A DNA stretch of 64,000 nt from Pleurodeles waltl (Eukaryota; Chordata; Amphibia; Caudata; Salamandridae), in the NCBI RefSeq assembly GCF_031143425.1, contig NC_090443.1:1059446423-1059510422 (forward strand), in the 5' to 3' direction. How positions within the stretch are numbered: position 1 is the stretch's first letter; every line of letters starts with the position of its first letter. The position numbers were made by a program, and so were the translations under genes. The notes below the pieces were generated by a model. The model saw nothing but the letters and a program-made list of their open reading frames with translations, searched no databases and had not been told where the DNA came from. Positions 1 to 10,566 of this stretch are shown here, piece after piece.

Positions 1-253
1 TGGCAGTACTGGGGGGCCCACTGAGGAGCCCCCAGAGTGCATGGAATTGTAAAACCAATACTAGAATCAGTATTGGGGTACAATTCCCAGGTGTTAGGCA
101 CCTTACATGGCCATATTCGGAGTTACTATTGTGAAGCTGGACATAGGTATTGACCTATGTCCAGTGCACACAAAAAATGGCGTCCCCGCACTCACAAAGT
201 CCAGGAAAATGGTCCTGGACGACGTGGGGGCACTTCTGCTAGTGCAGGGGTGC
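1..253 (-). repeat. Fragment of 3-kb LTR family (left of Gypsy-1)
   Basis: This stretch matches the part of the full-length solo LTRs seen at about 18115-18375 and 53870-54130 of this window (shared blocks around the phrases cggagttac and gtccccgcactcac). It continues at 10567-10838, so Gypsy-1 was inserted into it. Bases 249-253 (GGTGC) are the left copy of the Gypsy-1 target duplication. No gene is present. Strand is inferred from polyadenylation and TATA-like signals in the full copies. Confidence 0.8.
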
Positions 254-471
254 TGTCAGAGTCACCAGATCCTCGGGGTCTGTGTACGTTCCCAACACTT
301 CCACCACAAGCAGCTCCAATACTCTGATTAGATTTGTCACAGAGTCTAAGAGAGTCCAAGTGGGGAAAAGGGGATTAAGGAAGGGAACAGCTGGGAAAGA
401 GATCTGTAGGAAGCAAAAGGTTAAAACACGCAACATCAAAATTACAGCTCATGAAATCAGTACTAGACTAT

Positions 472-1044
472 GGGGGTCATTTTGACCCTGGCGGTACGAG
501 GCCGCCAGGGCTAAAATGACGGAAGCACCGTCAACAGGCTGGCGGTGCTTCCTGGCCTTTTTCGACCACCGCGGTCGCACCGCCGGGGCCGGCGGTATTC
601 CGCCACTTCTGCCCCGGCGGTGTTAATCGCTGCCCAGGGGATTACGACTCCCCAACCGCCAGCCTTTTTCTGGCGGTTTGCACCGCCAGGAAAAGGCTGG
701 CAGAACGGGGAGTCGTGGGGTCCCTCGGGGCCCCTGCACTGCCCATGCTACTGGAATGGGCAGTGCAGGGGCCCCCTGACAGGGCCCCATGCAGCTTTTC
801 ACTGTCTGCTATGCAGACAGTGAAAAGAGCGACAGGTGCGCAACACCGCCGGCTCCATTTGGAGCCGGCTCCTATGTTGCGCCGTGATCCCCGCTGGGCT
901 GGTTGGCGGAAACCAGGTTTCCGGGCGCCGGCCCAGCGGGGATCTCCAAATGGCCACGGCGGGGGTGCGGCTGCATTGGCGGCCGCACGGCGGTCAGATC
1001 TTGGCGGGCGGCTGATACCGCCCGCCAAGGTCGTAATGACCCCC
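472..1044. mobile_element. GC-rich hairpin MITE in Gypsy-1 3' LTR
   Basis: The ends are inverted (GGGGGTCATT...AATGACCCCC) and flanked by a TAT duplication (469-471, 1045-1047). The empty site survives in the other LTR at 8586-8597, which proves the insertion. The interior is a string of short GC-rich palindromes, for example around 484-508, 530-550, 730-775 and 795-827. A 3-bp duplication with an A/T target and this terminal motif suggest a PIF/Harbinger-type non-autonomous element. Its apparent ORFs are side effects of high GC. Confidence 0.88.
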
Positions 1045-1450
1045 TATGACTCTAAGCATTGCTATTCTGAAAACATGAACAACCTAAGAATAAACTTAAA
1101 ATGGCTAGGCCTCAATATGACTGAATACCTGTGAGGGAATCAAGAGTGGTTAAATGAACTTTCAAATTCAAGTACATTTCTTTTGCATGAAAATCAGGAA
1201 ATAATCTGAATAATTTCTGAACCATCATATGAATCTCTTTTAAGAATACATATCAGGAATATACAACCTTCCATCTAGAAACTCTGACCTTTTGTTATCT
1301 CAAAATGCTGAAACATGAATTGCGCACATTGCAGATTTTTACATAGGTAATAAACACCATAGAACGATTGTGCACCATGAATAGTACAACATAGATTCAG
1401 AACTAAATCACAAGACTTGTCAACTCAAGTACTACCAAGTAAATGCCTTA

Positions 1451-2260
1451 GAATGGTAGCGCACAATGAACAACATGAATTAAACACAAGGAAAGAAATG
1501 CACGTCTTGCCGATTCAAATGCCACCATGTAACTGCCAAGGAATGGTAGCGTACAATGAAGAACATGAATTAAGCACAAGGAAAGAATTGCGCGTCTTGC
1601 CGATTCAAATGCCACCATGTAAATGCCAAGAAATGGTAGAGCACAGTGAATATCATGAATTAAACATGATGAAAGAATCGCGCGTCTTGCCGATTCGAAA
1701 GCCACCATGTAAATGCCAAGAAATGGTGGCGCACAATGAATATCATGAATTAAACATGATGAAAGAATCGCGCGTCTTGCCGATTCGAATGCCACCATGT
1801 AAATGCTAAGAACTGGTAGCGTACAATGAATATCATGAATTAAACATGATGAAAGAATTGCGCATCTTGCCGATTTGAAAGCCACCATGTAAATGCCAAG
1901 AAATGGTAGCGCACAATGAATATCATGAATTAAACACGATGAAAGAATCGCACGTCTTGCCGATTCGAAAACCACCATGTAAATGCCAAGAACTTGTAGC
2001 GCACTATGAATATCATGAATTAAACACGAGGAAAAAAATTGCGCGTCTTGCCGATTCGAAAGCCACCATGTAAATGCCAAGAAATGGTAGCGCACAATGA
2101 ATACCTTTAATTAAATACGAGGAAAGAATTGCGCGTCTTACCGATTCAAATGCCACCATGTACATGCCAAGAAATGGTAGCGCACAATGAATATCATGAA
2201 CAAAACATGGAGAAAGAATTGCGCATCTTGCTGATTCGAGTAACAGCATGCAAATGCCAC
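1451..2260. repeat. 90-bp minisatellite in Gypsy-1 3' LTR (9 units)
   Basis: Units of 90 bp start at 1451, 1541, 1631, 1721, 1811, 1901, 1991, 2082 and 2171, each opening with a form of gaatggtagcgcacaatg. Because 90 is divisible by three, the array stays open in several frames and gives spurious repetitive proteins on both strands. The matching array in the 5' LTR (9558-10008) has five units. Confidence 0.92.
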
Positions 2261-2697
2261 AAAACGCTCAAGCACACATTTACACGCACCAGGGTAATTT
2301 GTTAAATATGCAAGAGTAGGGCCCAAGAATTCGAAAGCACTCGATTACGGGGTTGGGGCCCAGCCTAACCTCCGTCTTACCGCCCTGACTAAGGATCACC
2401 ATTGTAAAGTGAGGGGCAGAGGCCTGGAAGACCAAGGTAGGCCTCTGGAACAGGAGCTCAGGAAGTTGCTGCTGCTCTGCACCGGGACTTCTGAATAGTG
2501 AGCACGTGGAGCCAGGCATGCTGCAGGGAAAGCTTCTAGAAGTCCCTGGAAAGAGGACCACACCCTGACTCACTCTGAATGCCTGCAGCAATACATTGCA
2601 AATGTACATTATTTATAAGCACCTTAAGAATGACTCTTTTGGATTGAATTCTGCAATGCAAAAGGTTAAACAAAAACATATCATCACAATGCATAAA

Positions 2698-3670
2698 TTA
2701 CATTATCTTGAGAGTGTTTAGTTTTTGCATTCTAGTCATCCATAGAGCACACAGTGTCCTGGTGTTGACAGTACTCCCCTCTCCCAGGTGCGCTCTAGGG
2801 GCTGGCTTGTCTGGATTGAGACGATGAAAGCGTCTCACAAGTACTGGAGCATGAACATCAGATGCGGAAACCCATGAATTACTTTCAGGGCCATAACCTT
2901 TCCATGAGATTAAGTACCATAGGTTATGCCCTCTCAGTTTCGAGTCCAACACTTTTTTGACTTTGTATTCTTCTTCCCCCTGTACAAGAACAGGAGCTGG
3001 ATGAGGGTGGATCTTTTGGACAGCCTTTTTTAAGAGGGAAGTATGGAACACTGGATGAATTCGTAAGGATTTTGGCAATTGCAGTTTATAGGTCACAGGA
3101 TTGATTTGCTGAAGAACAGTGTAAGGACCTATACATTTGGGGTTGAACATGTGCTTCTTCTTGAAGTCTATATGTGGAAAGCCACACTTTGTCACCTGGT
3201 TGATACTGCGGTCCCTCACAATGTTCCTTGTCATAGTGCTTTTTGTATTTTTGTTTGGCTTTTTCTAGATGTTGTTGAATTGATTTCTGAATTTGATGCA
3301 AATGTTGAATTGTTTCTGACACAGCTGGAGTGAGAGAACTTTCTTCAGGAATTGTGATGGGCAAGGTATGAGGATGATAACCAAACAACCCAAAGAAAGG
3401 TGTATCGCCAGTAGAAGTGTGGAAGGAGTTGTTGTAGGCTAACTCAGCTAACCAGAGCATAGATGTCCAAGAATGAAGTGCTTTTTCAGCGTAAGCACGT
3501 AGATATTGTTTCAAAGTCTGATTTAGTCTCTCTGTTTGACCATCTGTTTGAGGATGGTGGCTCGTAGATAGTGTTGATGTCACTTGGAGTGTTTTACACC
3601 ATGTCTTACAAAAGTTGGAGGCAAATTGCGACCCCCGATCGGAGAGGATCACTTTAGGTAGTCCATGATA
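2698..3670 (-). pseudogene. pol: Gypsy-1 integrase core (part) and chromodomain
   Basis: Minus-strand reading gives the middle and end of a Ty3/gypsy integrase. The second catalytic Asp lies in the motif LSDRGSQF (about 3630-3650) and the Glu in QTERLNQ (about 3525). The C-terminal GPY/F-like part (PKCIGPYTVLQ, about 3115-3150) follows. A chromodomain comes next (EYKVKKVLDSK...LISWKGYGPESNSW, about 2850-2970), which in chromoviruses is thought to bind histone marks and steer integration. One frameshift lies near 3655-3665, where the 3654-4550 frame ends, and another near 3170-3190, so this is not functional. Confidence 0.88.
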
Positions 3671-4550
3671 AGTGAACCACTCTATTCAGTAAGATAGTTG
3701 CCAGTTCACTAGAGGTAGGTAATTTCTTGCAGGCAATGAAATGTCCATATTTCGTGAGACTATCTACTACCACCAGAATTACTGAATGCTGTTGAACCAT
3801 TGGCAGACCTGTAATAAAGTCTAAAGAGATGTGCTCCCACGGACGACTTGGGGTTGGGAGTGGGTGCAACAACCCTTTCGGCCTTGAATGACTTGTTTTA
3901 GTGCGAGCACAGACTTTGCAGTTGTTTAGCATCGTTTTTACATCCTTGGTTAAGGTAGGCCACCAAAAATAGCGTTGGATTAGTTCAAGAGTTTTAGGAG
4001 TACCTGGGTGACCTGCCGTAGGCATAACATGCAACCAATGAAACACTATCTTGCGAAGTTTGGTTGTGGGCACGAACAAACGAGCGTCATGAAAGGGTAA
4101 TCCTTGTCTGATCGATCTTTTTTGATCTGGTTGGGCCCATGTCTGCCATTTTTCAACAGTGAACGAATTGCGGATTTTTTCAAAGAAATCTTCTGTTTTT
4201 ATGATACATAGGACCTTGTCATGAGCAATGATAGCCCTGGAGGGTTGAGCTGCAATCAATGTGGTAGACTCTTGGAGGGACAAGGCGTCAGCTTTGCGAT
4301 TATCTTTACCAGGCAGGAAAGTTACCACAAAATCAAACTCCACAAAAAACAGCATCCAGCATATTTGTCGAGGGGTCAAAAGTCTGGCAGAACTCATGAA
4401 TTGAAGATTACGGTGATCAGTATACACTGTGACAGTATATTTGGCTCCCAACAAATGATGTCTCCATTCTTTAAAGGCGTCCCGAATTGCCAGAAGCTCT
4501 TTTTCAGCAATGACATAGTTGTGTTCAGCTTCGTTTAACTTCCGAGACAT
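3654..4550 (-). pseudogene. pol: Gypsy-1 RNase H and integrase N-terminus
   Basis: The open segment has the Ty3/gypsy RNase H signature (IAEKELLAIRDAFKEWRHHL, then YTDHRNLQF), a tether, and the integrase zinc-binding motif with HxxH-type histidines around MPTAGHPG and the cysteine pair in CKVCARTK. The first integrase Asp is in SLDFITGLP. It is separated from the RT part by a stop in about 4585-4590 and from the rest of integrase by a frameshift near 3660. Gypsy-2 in this window is a good undamaged comparison. Confidence 0.9.
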
Positions 4551-4586
4551 GTAAGGTACAGGATGAAGCTGACCAGAGTGTTTGTT

Positions 4587-5716
4587 TCATTGTGACAAAA
4601 CGGCTCCTATCGCCACATCTGAAGCATCAGCTTCCACTATGAAAGGTCGATCAGCATCTGGATGAGTCAAAACTGGGGCAGTGGAAAAAGCTTCTTTCAA
4701 AGTTGAAAAGGCTTGGTCGGCTTCTGTGGACCATACAAATTTCTCTTTCTTTCTTAATAACTTAGTAATTGGAGCCACTGTCTGGGAGAAATGGTTTATG
4801 AACCTCCGGTAAAAATTTGCAAAGCCCAGGAAACATTGTACATTACGAATAGTCTTTGGGATGGGCCACTCAGATACGGCTTTTATTTTCCTTTCTGCCA
4901 TCACCATACCTTGAGGGGTAAGGATAACCCCTAAAAACTCAACTGTGGTAACGTGAAACTCACACTTAGTTAGCTTGCAATATAAATGGTGTTTACAAAG
5001 GGCTGCCAACATTTTCTTGACATGTTGAACATGTTCATTTTCATCGTCTGAGTAGATCAAAATGTCATCAATGTAGACTATGGCAAAGATATCGAGGTAC
5101 TCTCTAAGAACGTCATTTAAGAAAAATTGAAATGCTGCTGGAGCATTGCACAAACCAAAAGGCATGACAGTGTATTGAAAAAGGCCATATCTTGTTTTGA
5201 ATGCCGTTTTCCATTCTTCACCCTCTCTCATTCTGACCAAATGATAAGCACCTCAAAGATCAAGCTTTGTGTAGATTTTTGCTTTCTTTACTTGTTCCAG
5301 TAAGACTGGAATTAGAGGCAAAGGATATTTGTTCTTGATTGTGATTTTGTTCAAGCCCCTATAGCTGATACAAGCTCAAAGCTCTCCATTCGCTTTTGGA
5401 ACAAAAAACAAAGGAGAAGCTGTGGGAGACTTAGAGGGGCGGATGAAACCATTCTCTAAGAATTGATCCAAGTATTTTCGTAAAGGTTGATTTTCATGTT
5501 CTGACAGGGCATACACACGACAGTTGGGAAGTACTGCCCATGGGACTAGATCAATTTGACAGTCATAAGATCTATGAGAAGGTAAGTTCTCTGCTTCCTT
5601 TTCATCAAATACATCTTCATAAGATAAATACTGTTTGGGCAACTGAACTTCTTTCTCTGCGGCGGTAGCTATGTAAGAATTGCGAACTTCCGATTCTTGA
5701 GTTCTTTGGAGACATT
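4587..5716 (-). pseudogene. pol: Gypsy-1 reverse transcriptase
   Basis: Minus-strand translation shows the RT core, with the catalytic box IVYIDDILIYS (about 5055-5090) and the PFGLCNAPAAFQ motif just upstream of it. Two in-frame TGA codons lie where Gypsy-2 has arginine: one in the block before GAYHLVR (about 5250) and one in the block ACISYRGL (about 5375). Both are what C-to-T decay of CGA would give. The N-terminal side runs to a MITE at 5717, beyond which the reading frame continues at 6348. Confidence 0.9.
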
Positions 5717-6347
5717 GGCCCTCATTCTGACCTTGGCGGGCGGCGGAGGCCGCCCGCCAAAGTCCCGCCGTCAGGTTACCGTTCCGCGGTCGAAAGACCG
5801 CGGCGGTAATTCTGACTTTCCCGCTGGGCTGGCGGGCGGTCGCCTTCAGACCGCCAGCCAGCCCAGCGGGAAAGAGGCTTCCACGATGAAGCCGGCTCGG
5901 AATCGAGCCGGCGGAGTGGAAGCTGTGCGACGGGTGCAGTTGCACCCGTCGCGTATTTCACTGTCTGCGCAGCAGACAGTGAAATACATGTAGGGGCCCT
6001 CTTACGGGGGCCCCTGCAATGCCCATGCCAGTGGCATGGGCACTGCAGGGGCCCCCAGGGGCCCCGCGACCCCCCCCTACCGCCATCCGGATCTCGGCGG
6101 TCCGACCGCCGGGATCTGGATGGCGGTAGGGGGGGTCGGAATCCCCGCGGCGGTGCAGCAAGCTGCGCCGCCGCGGAGGATTCAATGGGGCCGCGGTACA
6201 CTGGCGGGACCCCGCCAGTGGTGCCGGTCCGACCGCGGCTTTACCGCCGCGGTCGGAATCCCCATTGGAGCACCGCCGGCCTGTCGGCGGTGCTCCCGCG
6301 GTCCTCCGCCCTGGCGGTCAAAGACCGCCAGGGTCAGAATGACCACC
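5717..6347. mobile_element. GC-rich hairpin MITE in Gypsy-1 pol
   Basis: 631 bp with inverted ends (GGCCCTCATTCTGACC and its partner GGTGGTCATTCTGACC on the other strand), flanked by ATT on both sides (5714-5716, 6348-6350). Removing it with one ATT gives an uninterrupted pol frame, so the boundaries are exact. It is a chain of at least ten short palindromes. It is nearly identical, in reverse orientation, to 22131-22760; by eye I find one substitution and a one-base difference in a C/G run (6070-6077). Confidence 0.93.
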
Positions 6348-6700
6348 ATTGTTCTTTACATAGCACTGATGAGAACACAATCTTTCGTTCTGCCCAATTA
6401 ATCTCTGGATTGTGATGAGTTAACCATGGCAATTCAAGGATGATCCCATACTGGGGAGCATAGATCACGTCAAGAATAAGTTTCTCTTTATGTTTCTCTC
6501 TTTGATTTTTACCTTCACAAATTACTGACAAGGGGACAGTCTGAAGAGTTACCGGACCTCCAGTCAAGAGTTTTCCATCAACTGCCTGGATGATTTCTGG
6601 GGTCTTCTTTTCAATACATGGGATCCCCCATGTACGAACCAATTGGGCGTCAACAAAGTTCCCAGTAGCCCCAGAATCGACTAGAGCCTTCTTGAAATGT
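6334..6700 (-). pseudogene. pol: Gypsy-1 aspartic protease and linker to RT
   Basis: The minus strand encodes the retropepsin active site LVDSGATGNF (about 6655-6685), followed by the flap and the ILELPWLTHHNPEINW block typical of the end of Ty3/gypsy proteases. The frame runs leftwards into the MITE at 6347 and resumes beyond it at 5716. The gag to pol junction is near 6700-6800, where the frame changes. The active-site residues are kept although the element as a whole is dead. Confidence 0.85.
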
Positions 6701-6801
6701 CTTCTTTTTGACCTGAACTCTTATTCCCAATTAAAGATGTCTGGAGTGTGAAGAGTCCACGGTGACACCCAAGAGCAACCCTTCTCTGCATCTTAGGTGT
6801 T

Positions 6802-8319
6802 CTAGTTTTCCGACTTGACTGTTGCATTGGCTGCCACCTTCTGAACTGGACCTTGTTTGATCTTTGGTTTGATTGAACAGTCTTTGACGAAATGACCTTT
6901 TCGTCCACAATAGAGACATTGTCCATTTTTTCTGTGTAGGTCCTTCTCATCTTTGGTCAAAGGTCTCCTGAGGGTTCCTATCTCCATCGGTTCAGGCGTT
7001 CTTTCTTTCAAATTTCTTGAGTCCCTGTTCTCGTGAAAACGCCAAGAATATTTTTCAGTCTTTTTACGCGTTCCTCTTCGTTCAGTTAAATGATGGTCAA
7101 GCCTCAAGACAAGGTTTATTAACTCTTGGCAGTCTGTGGGTTGCGGGTCGATTTGCGCCAAGATATCTTTTAACTCCTCTTTCAGTCCCTTGTAAAACAA
7201 GGCTGCTTGTTTTTCCTCTGGCCAGGATGTCTCAGCGACCAGCCGAATAAAGTTGGCTAAATATGACACTAAGGGGGTCATTCCTACCCTGGCGGTCCGA
7301 GACCGCCAGGGTAGGGGACGGAGGAAGCACCGCCAACAGGCTGGCGGTGCTTCTGGGGCTATTCTGACCGCGGCTGTAAAGCCGCGGTCAGAAAAGGGAA
7401 GCCGGCGGCTTCCCGCTGCCCCTGTGAATCCTCCACGGCGGCGCTGCAAGCAGCGCCGCCATGGGGATTCCGACCCCCTTCCCGCCAGCCTGGTTCTTTC
7501 GGTTTTCACCGCCAGAACCTGGCTGGCGGGAACGGGTGTCGTGGGGCCCCTAACAGGGCCCCACAATGATTTTCAGTGTCTGCTTGGCAGACACTGAAAA
7601 TCGCGACGGGTGCAACTGCACCCGTAGCACACCAGCAACTCCGCCGGCTCCATTCGGAGCCGGTATCCTCGTTGCTGGTGCTTTCCCGCTGGGCGGGCGG
7701 GCGGCCTTTTGGCGGTCGCCCGCCAGCCCAGCGGTAAGACAGAATGACCGCCGCGGTTCCCGCCAGGCGGGCGGCGGGAATGACCGCCTAAGTCCTGATT
7801 CCCCTGACGTAAGTCTAATAGTTCACGATCTGCTGACAGTGTTACAGTTCTTCGATCAAAAACTCGCTCAAATTCACGAACAAAATTTCTCCAGTTGTAC
7901 AACAGGGGACTATCTTTGCGCACAAGAGGAATAGCCCAAGTAGCTGCTTCTCCAGACAGATATGACAACAAGAAAGCTACTCTGGACTGGGCATCGAGAA
8001 AAGTATATGGTCTGCATGTGAAGTGTAATTCCACTTGAACCAGGAAAGATTGCGCTTCTAAGGGATCACCTGAGAAGCGATCTGGGGGAGCTAAAGCAAT
8101 GGCTGGAAGAACATTGAGGGAGATGTTAGTCAGATTACCTCCAGAAGTCTGAGAAGAAGTACCTGGCCAAGACACACCTGTGGGACTTTGTTCTTTCTTC
8201 TCTACCTTATCCTGTAACTGACTCACCCTCTCAGCTAGACTATTTGTCAAATCTTTTGATGATTCCACTTCTGACTGGAGCTGGGTGATAACCTTGACTA
8301 GCTCATCCAGTGTGGCCAT
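6802..8319 (-). pseudogene. gag: Gypsy-1 gag, split by a MITE
   Basis: The start is probably the ATG at 8317-8319 (MATLDELVK), which opens a predicted coiled coil (heptad-like LQSEVESSKDLTNSLAERVSQL). The Ty3/gypsy capsid follows (PPDRFSGDPLEAQSFLVQVE through YNWRNFVREFERVF). A MITE at 7273-7788 splits the capsid. Beyond it come the rest of the capsid (NFIRLVAETSWPEEKQ) and one CCHC zinc knuckle (CLYCGRKGHFVKDC, about 6884-6925) for RNA packaging. With the MITE and one TAA copy removed, the frame is continuous across the junction. Confidence 0.9.
7273..7788. mobile_element. GC-rich hairpin MITE in Gypsy-1 gag
   Basis: 516 bp with ends GGGGGTCATTCC and GGAATGACCGCC, flanked by a perfect TAA duplication (7270-7272, 7789-7791). 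The gag frame is continuous after excision. The interior repeats the same order of hairpins as the other GC-rich MITEs here. Its stem at 7568-7602 has cagtgtctgc opposed by gcagacactg, where other copies have cactgtctgc opposed by gcagacagtg, a paired change. Confidence 0.92.
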
Positions 8320-8827
8320 GCTGAGAACACACACAAACCAGGAGGATAATGATTTGTGGGCTCACTATTCTATCAGAGTCACCAGATCCTCGGGGTCTGT
8401 GTACGTTCCCAACACTTCCACCACAAGACAGCTCCAATACTCTGATTAGATTTGTCACAGAGTCTTAGAGAGTCCAAGTGGGGAAAAGCGGATTAAGGAA
8501 GGGAACAGCTGGGAAGGAGATCTGTAGGAAGCAAAAGGTTAAAACACGCAACATCAAAATTACATCTCATGAAATCAGTACTAGACTATGACTCTAAGCA
8601 TTGTTATTCTGAAAACATGAACAACCTAAGAATAAACTTAAAATGACTAGGCCTCAAGATGACTGAATACCTGTAAGGGAATCAAGAGAGGTTAAATGAA
8701 CTTTCAAATTCAAGTACTTTTCTTTTGCATGAAAATCAGGAAATAATCTGAATAAGTTCTGAACCATCATATGAATCTCTTTTACGAATACATATCAGGA
8801 ACATACAACATTCCATCTAGAAACTCT

Positions 8828-9389
8828 GGGCCTCATTCTGACCCTGGCGGTCTATGACCGCCAGGGTGGAGGCCGGCTGAAGCACCGCCAACAGGCTGGC
8901 GGTGCTTCATTTAGTATTCCGACCGCGGCTTTGAAGCCGCGGTCGCCCAGCCGGGTCCGGCGGTTTTCCATGGGGATTCCGACCCCCTTCCCGCCAGCCT
9001 GTTTCTGGCGGTTTTCACCGCCAGAAACAGGATGGCGGGAACGGGTGTCGTGGGGCCCCTGCACTGCCCATGCCACTGGCATGGGCAGTGCAGGGCCCCC
9101 CTAACAGGGCCCCATAAAGATTTTCACTGTCTGCCTAGCAGACAGTGAAAATCGCGAAGGGTGCAACTGCACCCGTCGCACCCCTGCAACTCCGCCGGCT
9201 CCATTCGGAGCCAGCTTCCTTGTTGCAGGGCCTTTCCCGCTGGGCCGGCGGGCGCTCTTTTGGCGGTCGCCCGCCGGCCCAGCGGGAAAGCCAGAATGGC
9301 ATCCGCGGTCTTCTGACCGCGGAGCGGCCATTTGGCGGTTCCCGCCAGGCGGGCAGCTCCCGCCGCCCGCCAGGGTCAGAATGACCCTC
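8828..9389. mobile_element. GC-rich hairpin MITE in Gypsy-1 5' LTR
   Basis: 562 bp with ends GGGCCTCATTCTGACC and GGTCAGAATGACCCTC. Flanks are TCT (8825-8827) and TAT (9390-9392), a 3-bp duplication with one change. The empty site is present in the other LTR near 1278-1290. It holds hairpins in the same order as 472-1044, 5717-6347 and 7273-7788, including the one at about 9118-9152. Confidence 0.88.
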
Positions 9390-9557
9390 TATGACCTTTT
9401 GTTATCTCAAAATGCTGAAACGTGAATTGCGCACATTGCAGATTTTTACATAGGTAATAAACACCATAGAAGGATTGTGCACCATGAATAGTACAACATA
9501 GATTCAGAACTAAATAACACGACTTGTCAACTCGAGGACTACCAAGTAAATGCCTTA

Positions 9558-10008
9558 GAATGGTGGCGCACAATGAACAACATGAATTAAACACGAGGAA
9601 AGAATCGCGCGTCTTGACGATTCAAATGCCACCATGTAAATGCCAAGGAATGGTAGCACACAATGAATAACATGAATTAAGCACGAGGAAAGAATCGCGC
9701 ATCTTGCCGATTCGAATGCCACCATGTAAATGTCAAGAAATGGTAGCGCACAATGAATATCATGAATTAAACACGATGAAAGAATTGCGCGTCTTGCCGA
9801 TTCGAAAGCCACCATGTAAATGCAAAGAACTGGTAGCGCACAATGAATATCATGAATGAAACACAAGGAAAAAAATTGCGCGTCTTGCCGATTCAAAAGC
9901 CACCATGTAAATGCCAAGGAATGGTAGCGCACAATGAATATCATGAACCAAACACGGAGAAAGAATCGCGCATCTTGCCGATTCGAGTAACAGCATGCAA
10001 GTGCCACA
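9558..10008. repeat. 90-bp minisatellite in Gypsy-1 5' LTR (5 units)
   Basis: Units start at 9558, 9648, 9738, 9828 and 9918 and share sequence with the nine-unit array at 1451-2260. The plain difference in unit number between the two LTRs of one element shows the array changed length after insertion, or the element was assembled by template switching. Confidence 0.9.
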
Positions 10009-10271
10009 AAACGCTCAAGCGCACATTTACACGCACCAGGGTAATTTGTTAAATATGCAAGAATAGAGCCCAAGAATTCGAGAGCACTCGATTACGGGGT
10101 CGGGGGCCCAGCCCAACCTCCGTCTTACCGCCCTGACTAAGGATCACCACTGTAGAGTGAGGGGCAGAGGCCTGGAAGATCAAGGTAGGCCTCCGGAACA
10201 GGAGCTCAGGAAGTTGCTGCTGCTCTGCACCGGGACCTCTGAATAGTGAGCATGTGGAGCTGGGCTGACTC

Positions 10272-10284
10272 CCTTTTATAGAGT
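10272..10284 (-). promoter_or_regulatory. Candidate TATA box of Gypsy-1 5' LTR
   Basis: On the minus strand this reads CTCTATAAAAGGG, a strong TATA-box match in the right orientation for the element. The corresponding place in the 3' LTR is deleted. No transcript evidence can be seen from sequence alone. Confidence 0.6.
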
Positions 10285-10566
10285 TTTGGTCCAGCCCACA
10301 ACCACACCCAGGCATGCTGCAGGGAAAGCTTCTAGAAGTCCCTGGAAAGAGGACCACACCCTGACTCACTCTGAATGCCTGCAGCAATACATTGCAAATG
10401 TACATTATTTATAAGCACCTTAAGAATGACTCTTTTGGATTGAATTCTGCAATGCAAAAGGTTAAACAATAACATAACATCACAATGCATAAATTACATT
10501 ATCTTGAGAGTGTTTAGTTTTTGCATTCTAGACATCCATAGAGCGTGCACTGTCCTGGTGTTGACA

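Larger units (their letters stand above)
254..2769 (-). repeat. Gypsy-1 3' LTR
   Basis: This begins with TGTCAGAG and ends with GTTGACA on the plus strand, giving TG...CA termini, and is preceded on the minus strand by a purine-rich tract (GGGAGAGGGGAGTAC, plus 2770-2784). It matches 8369-10566 over its length. It carries a 573-bp MITE (472-1044) that the other LTR lacks, nine 90-bp repeat units rather than five, and a deletion of about 53 bp near 2510 that removes the TATA region kept by the other LTR at about 10272-10284. Confidence 0.9.
254..10566 (-). mobile_element. Gypsy-1: decayed Ty3/gypsy chromovirus
   Basis: A complete but dead LTR retrotransposon in reverse orientation. It is bounded by two related LTRs (254-2769 and 8369-10566) and a perfect 5-bp target duplication, GGTGC at 249-253 and 10567-10571. 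Internal order on the minus strand is gag with a zinc knuckle, protease, RT, RNase H, integrase and a chromodomain, which defines the chromovirus branch of Ty3/gypsy. Stops, frameshifts and four GC-rich MITE insertions disrupt it. There is no env gene. Confidence 0.93.
8369..10566 (-). repeat. Gypsy-1 5' LTR
   Basis: The partner of 254-2769. On the plus strand it starts TATCAGAG (the TG has become TA) and ends GTTGACA beside GGTGC. It contains a MITE (8828-9389), five 90-bp units, and a TATA-like box on the minus strand (plus cttttatagag, about 10272-10282) missing from the other LTR. Without MITEs the two LTRs are about 1.94 and 1.64 kb; four extra 90-bp units less the small deletion account for the difference. 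Confidence 0.9.

Noticed and set aside
1417..2249. Long Cys/Met-rich repetitive frames on both strands
   Set aside because: They come from the 90-bp tandem repeat, which stays open in several frames because 90 is divisible by three. No start, splice or family support.
5697..6401. Arg/Pro/Gly-rich frames within the GC-rich MITEs
   Set aside because: GC-rich palindromes give open frames on both strands; equivalent frames are found in every MITE copy and match nothing.
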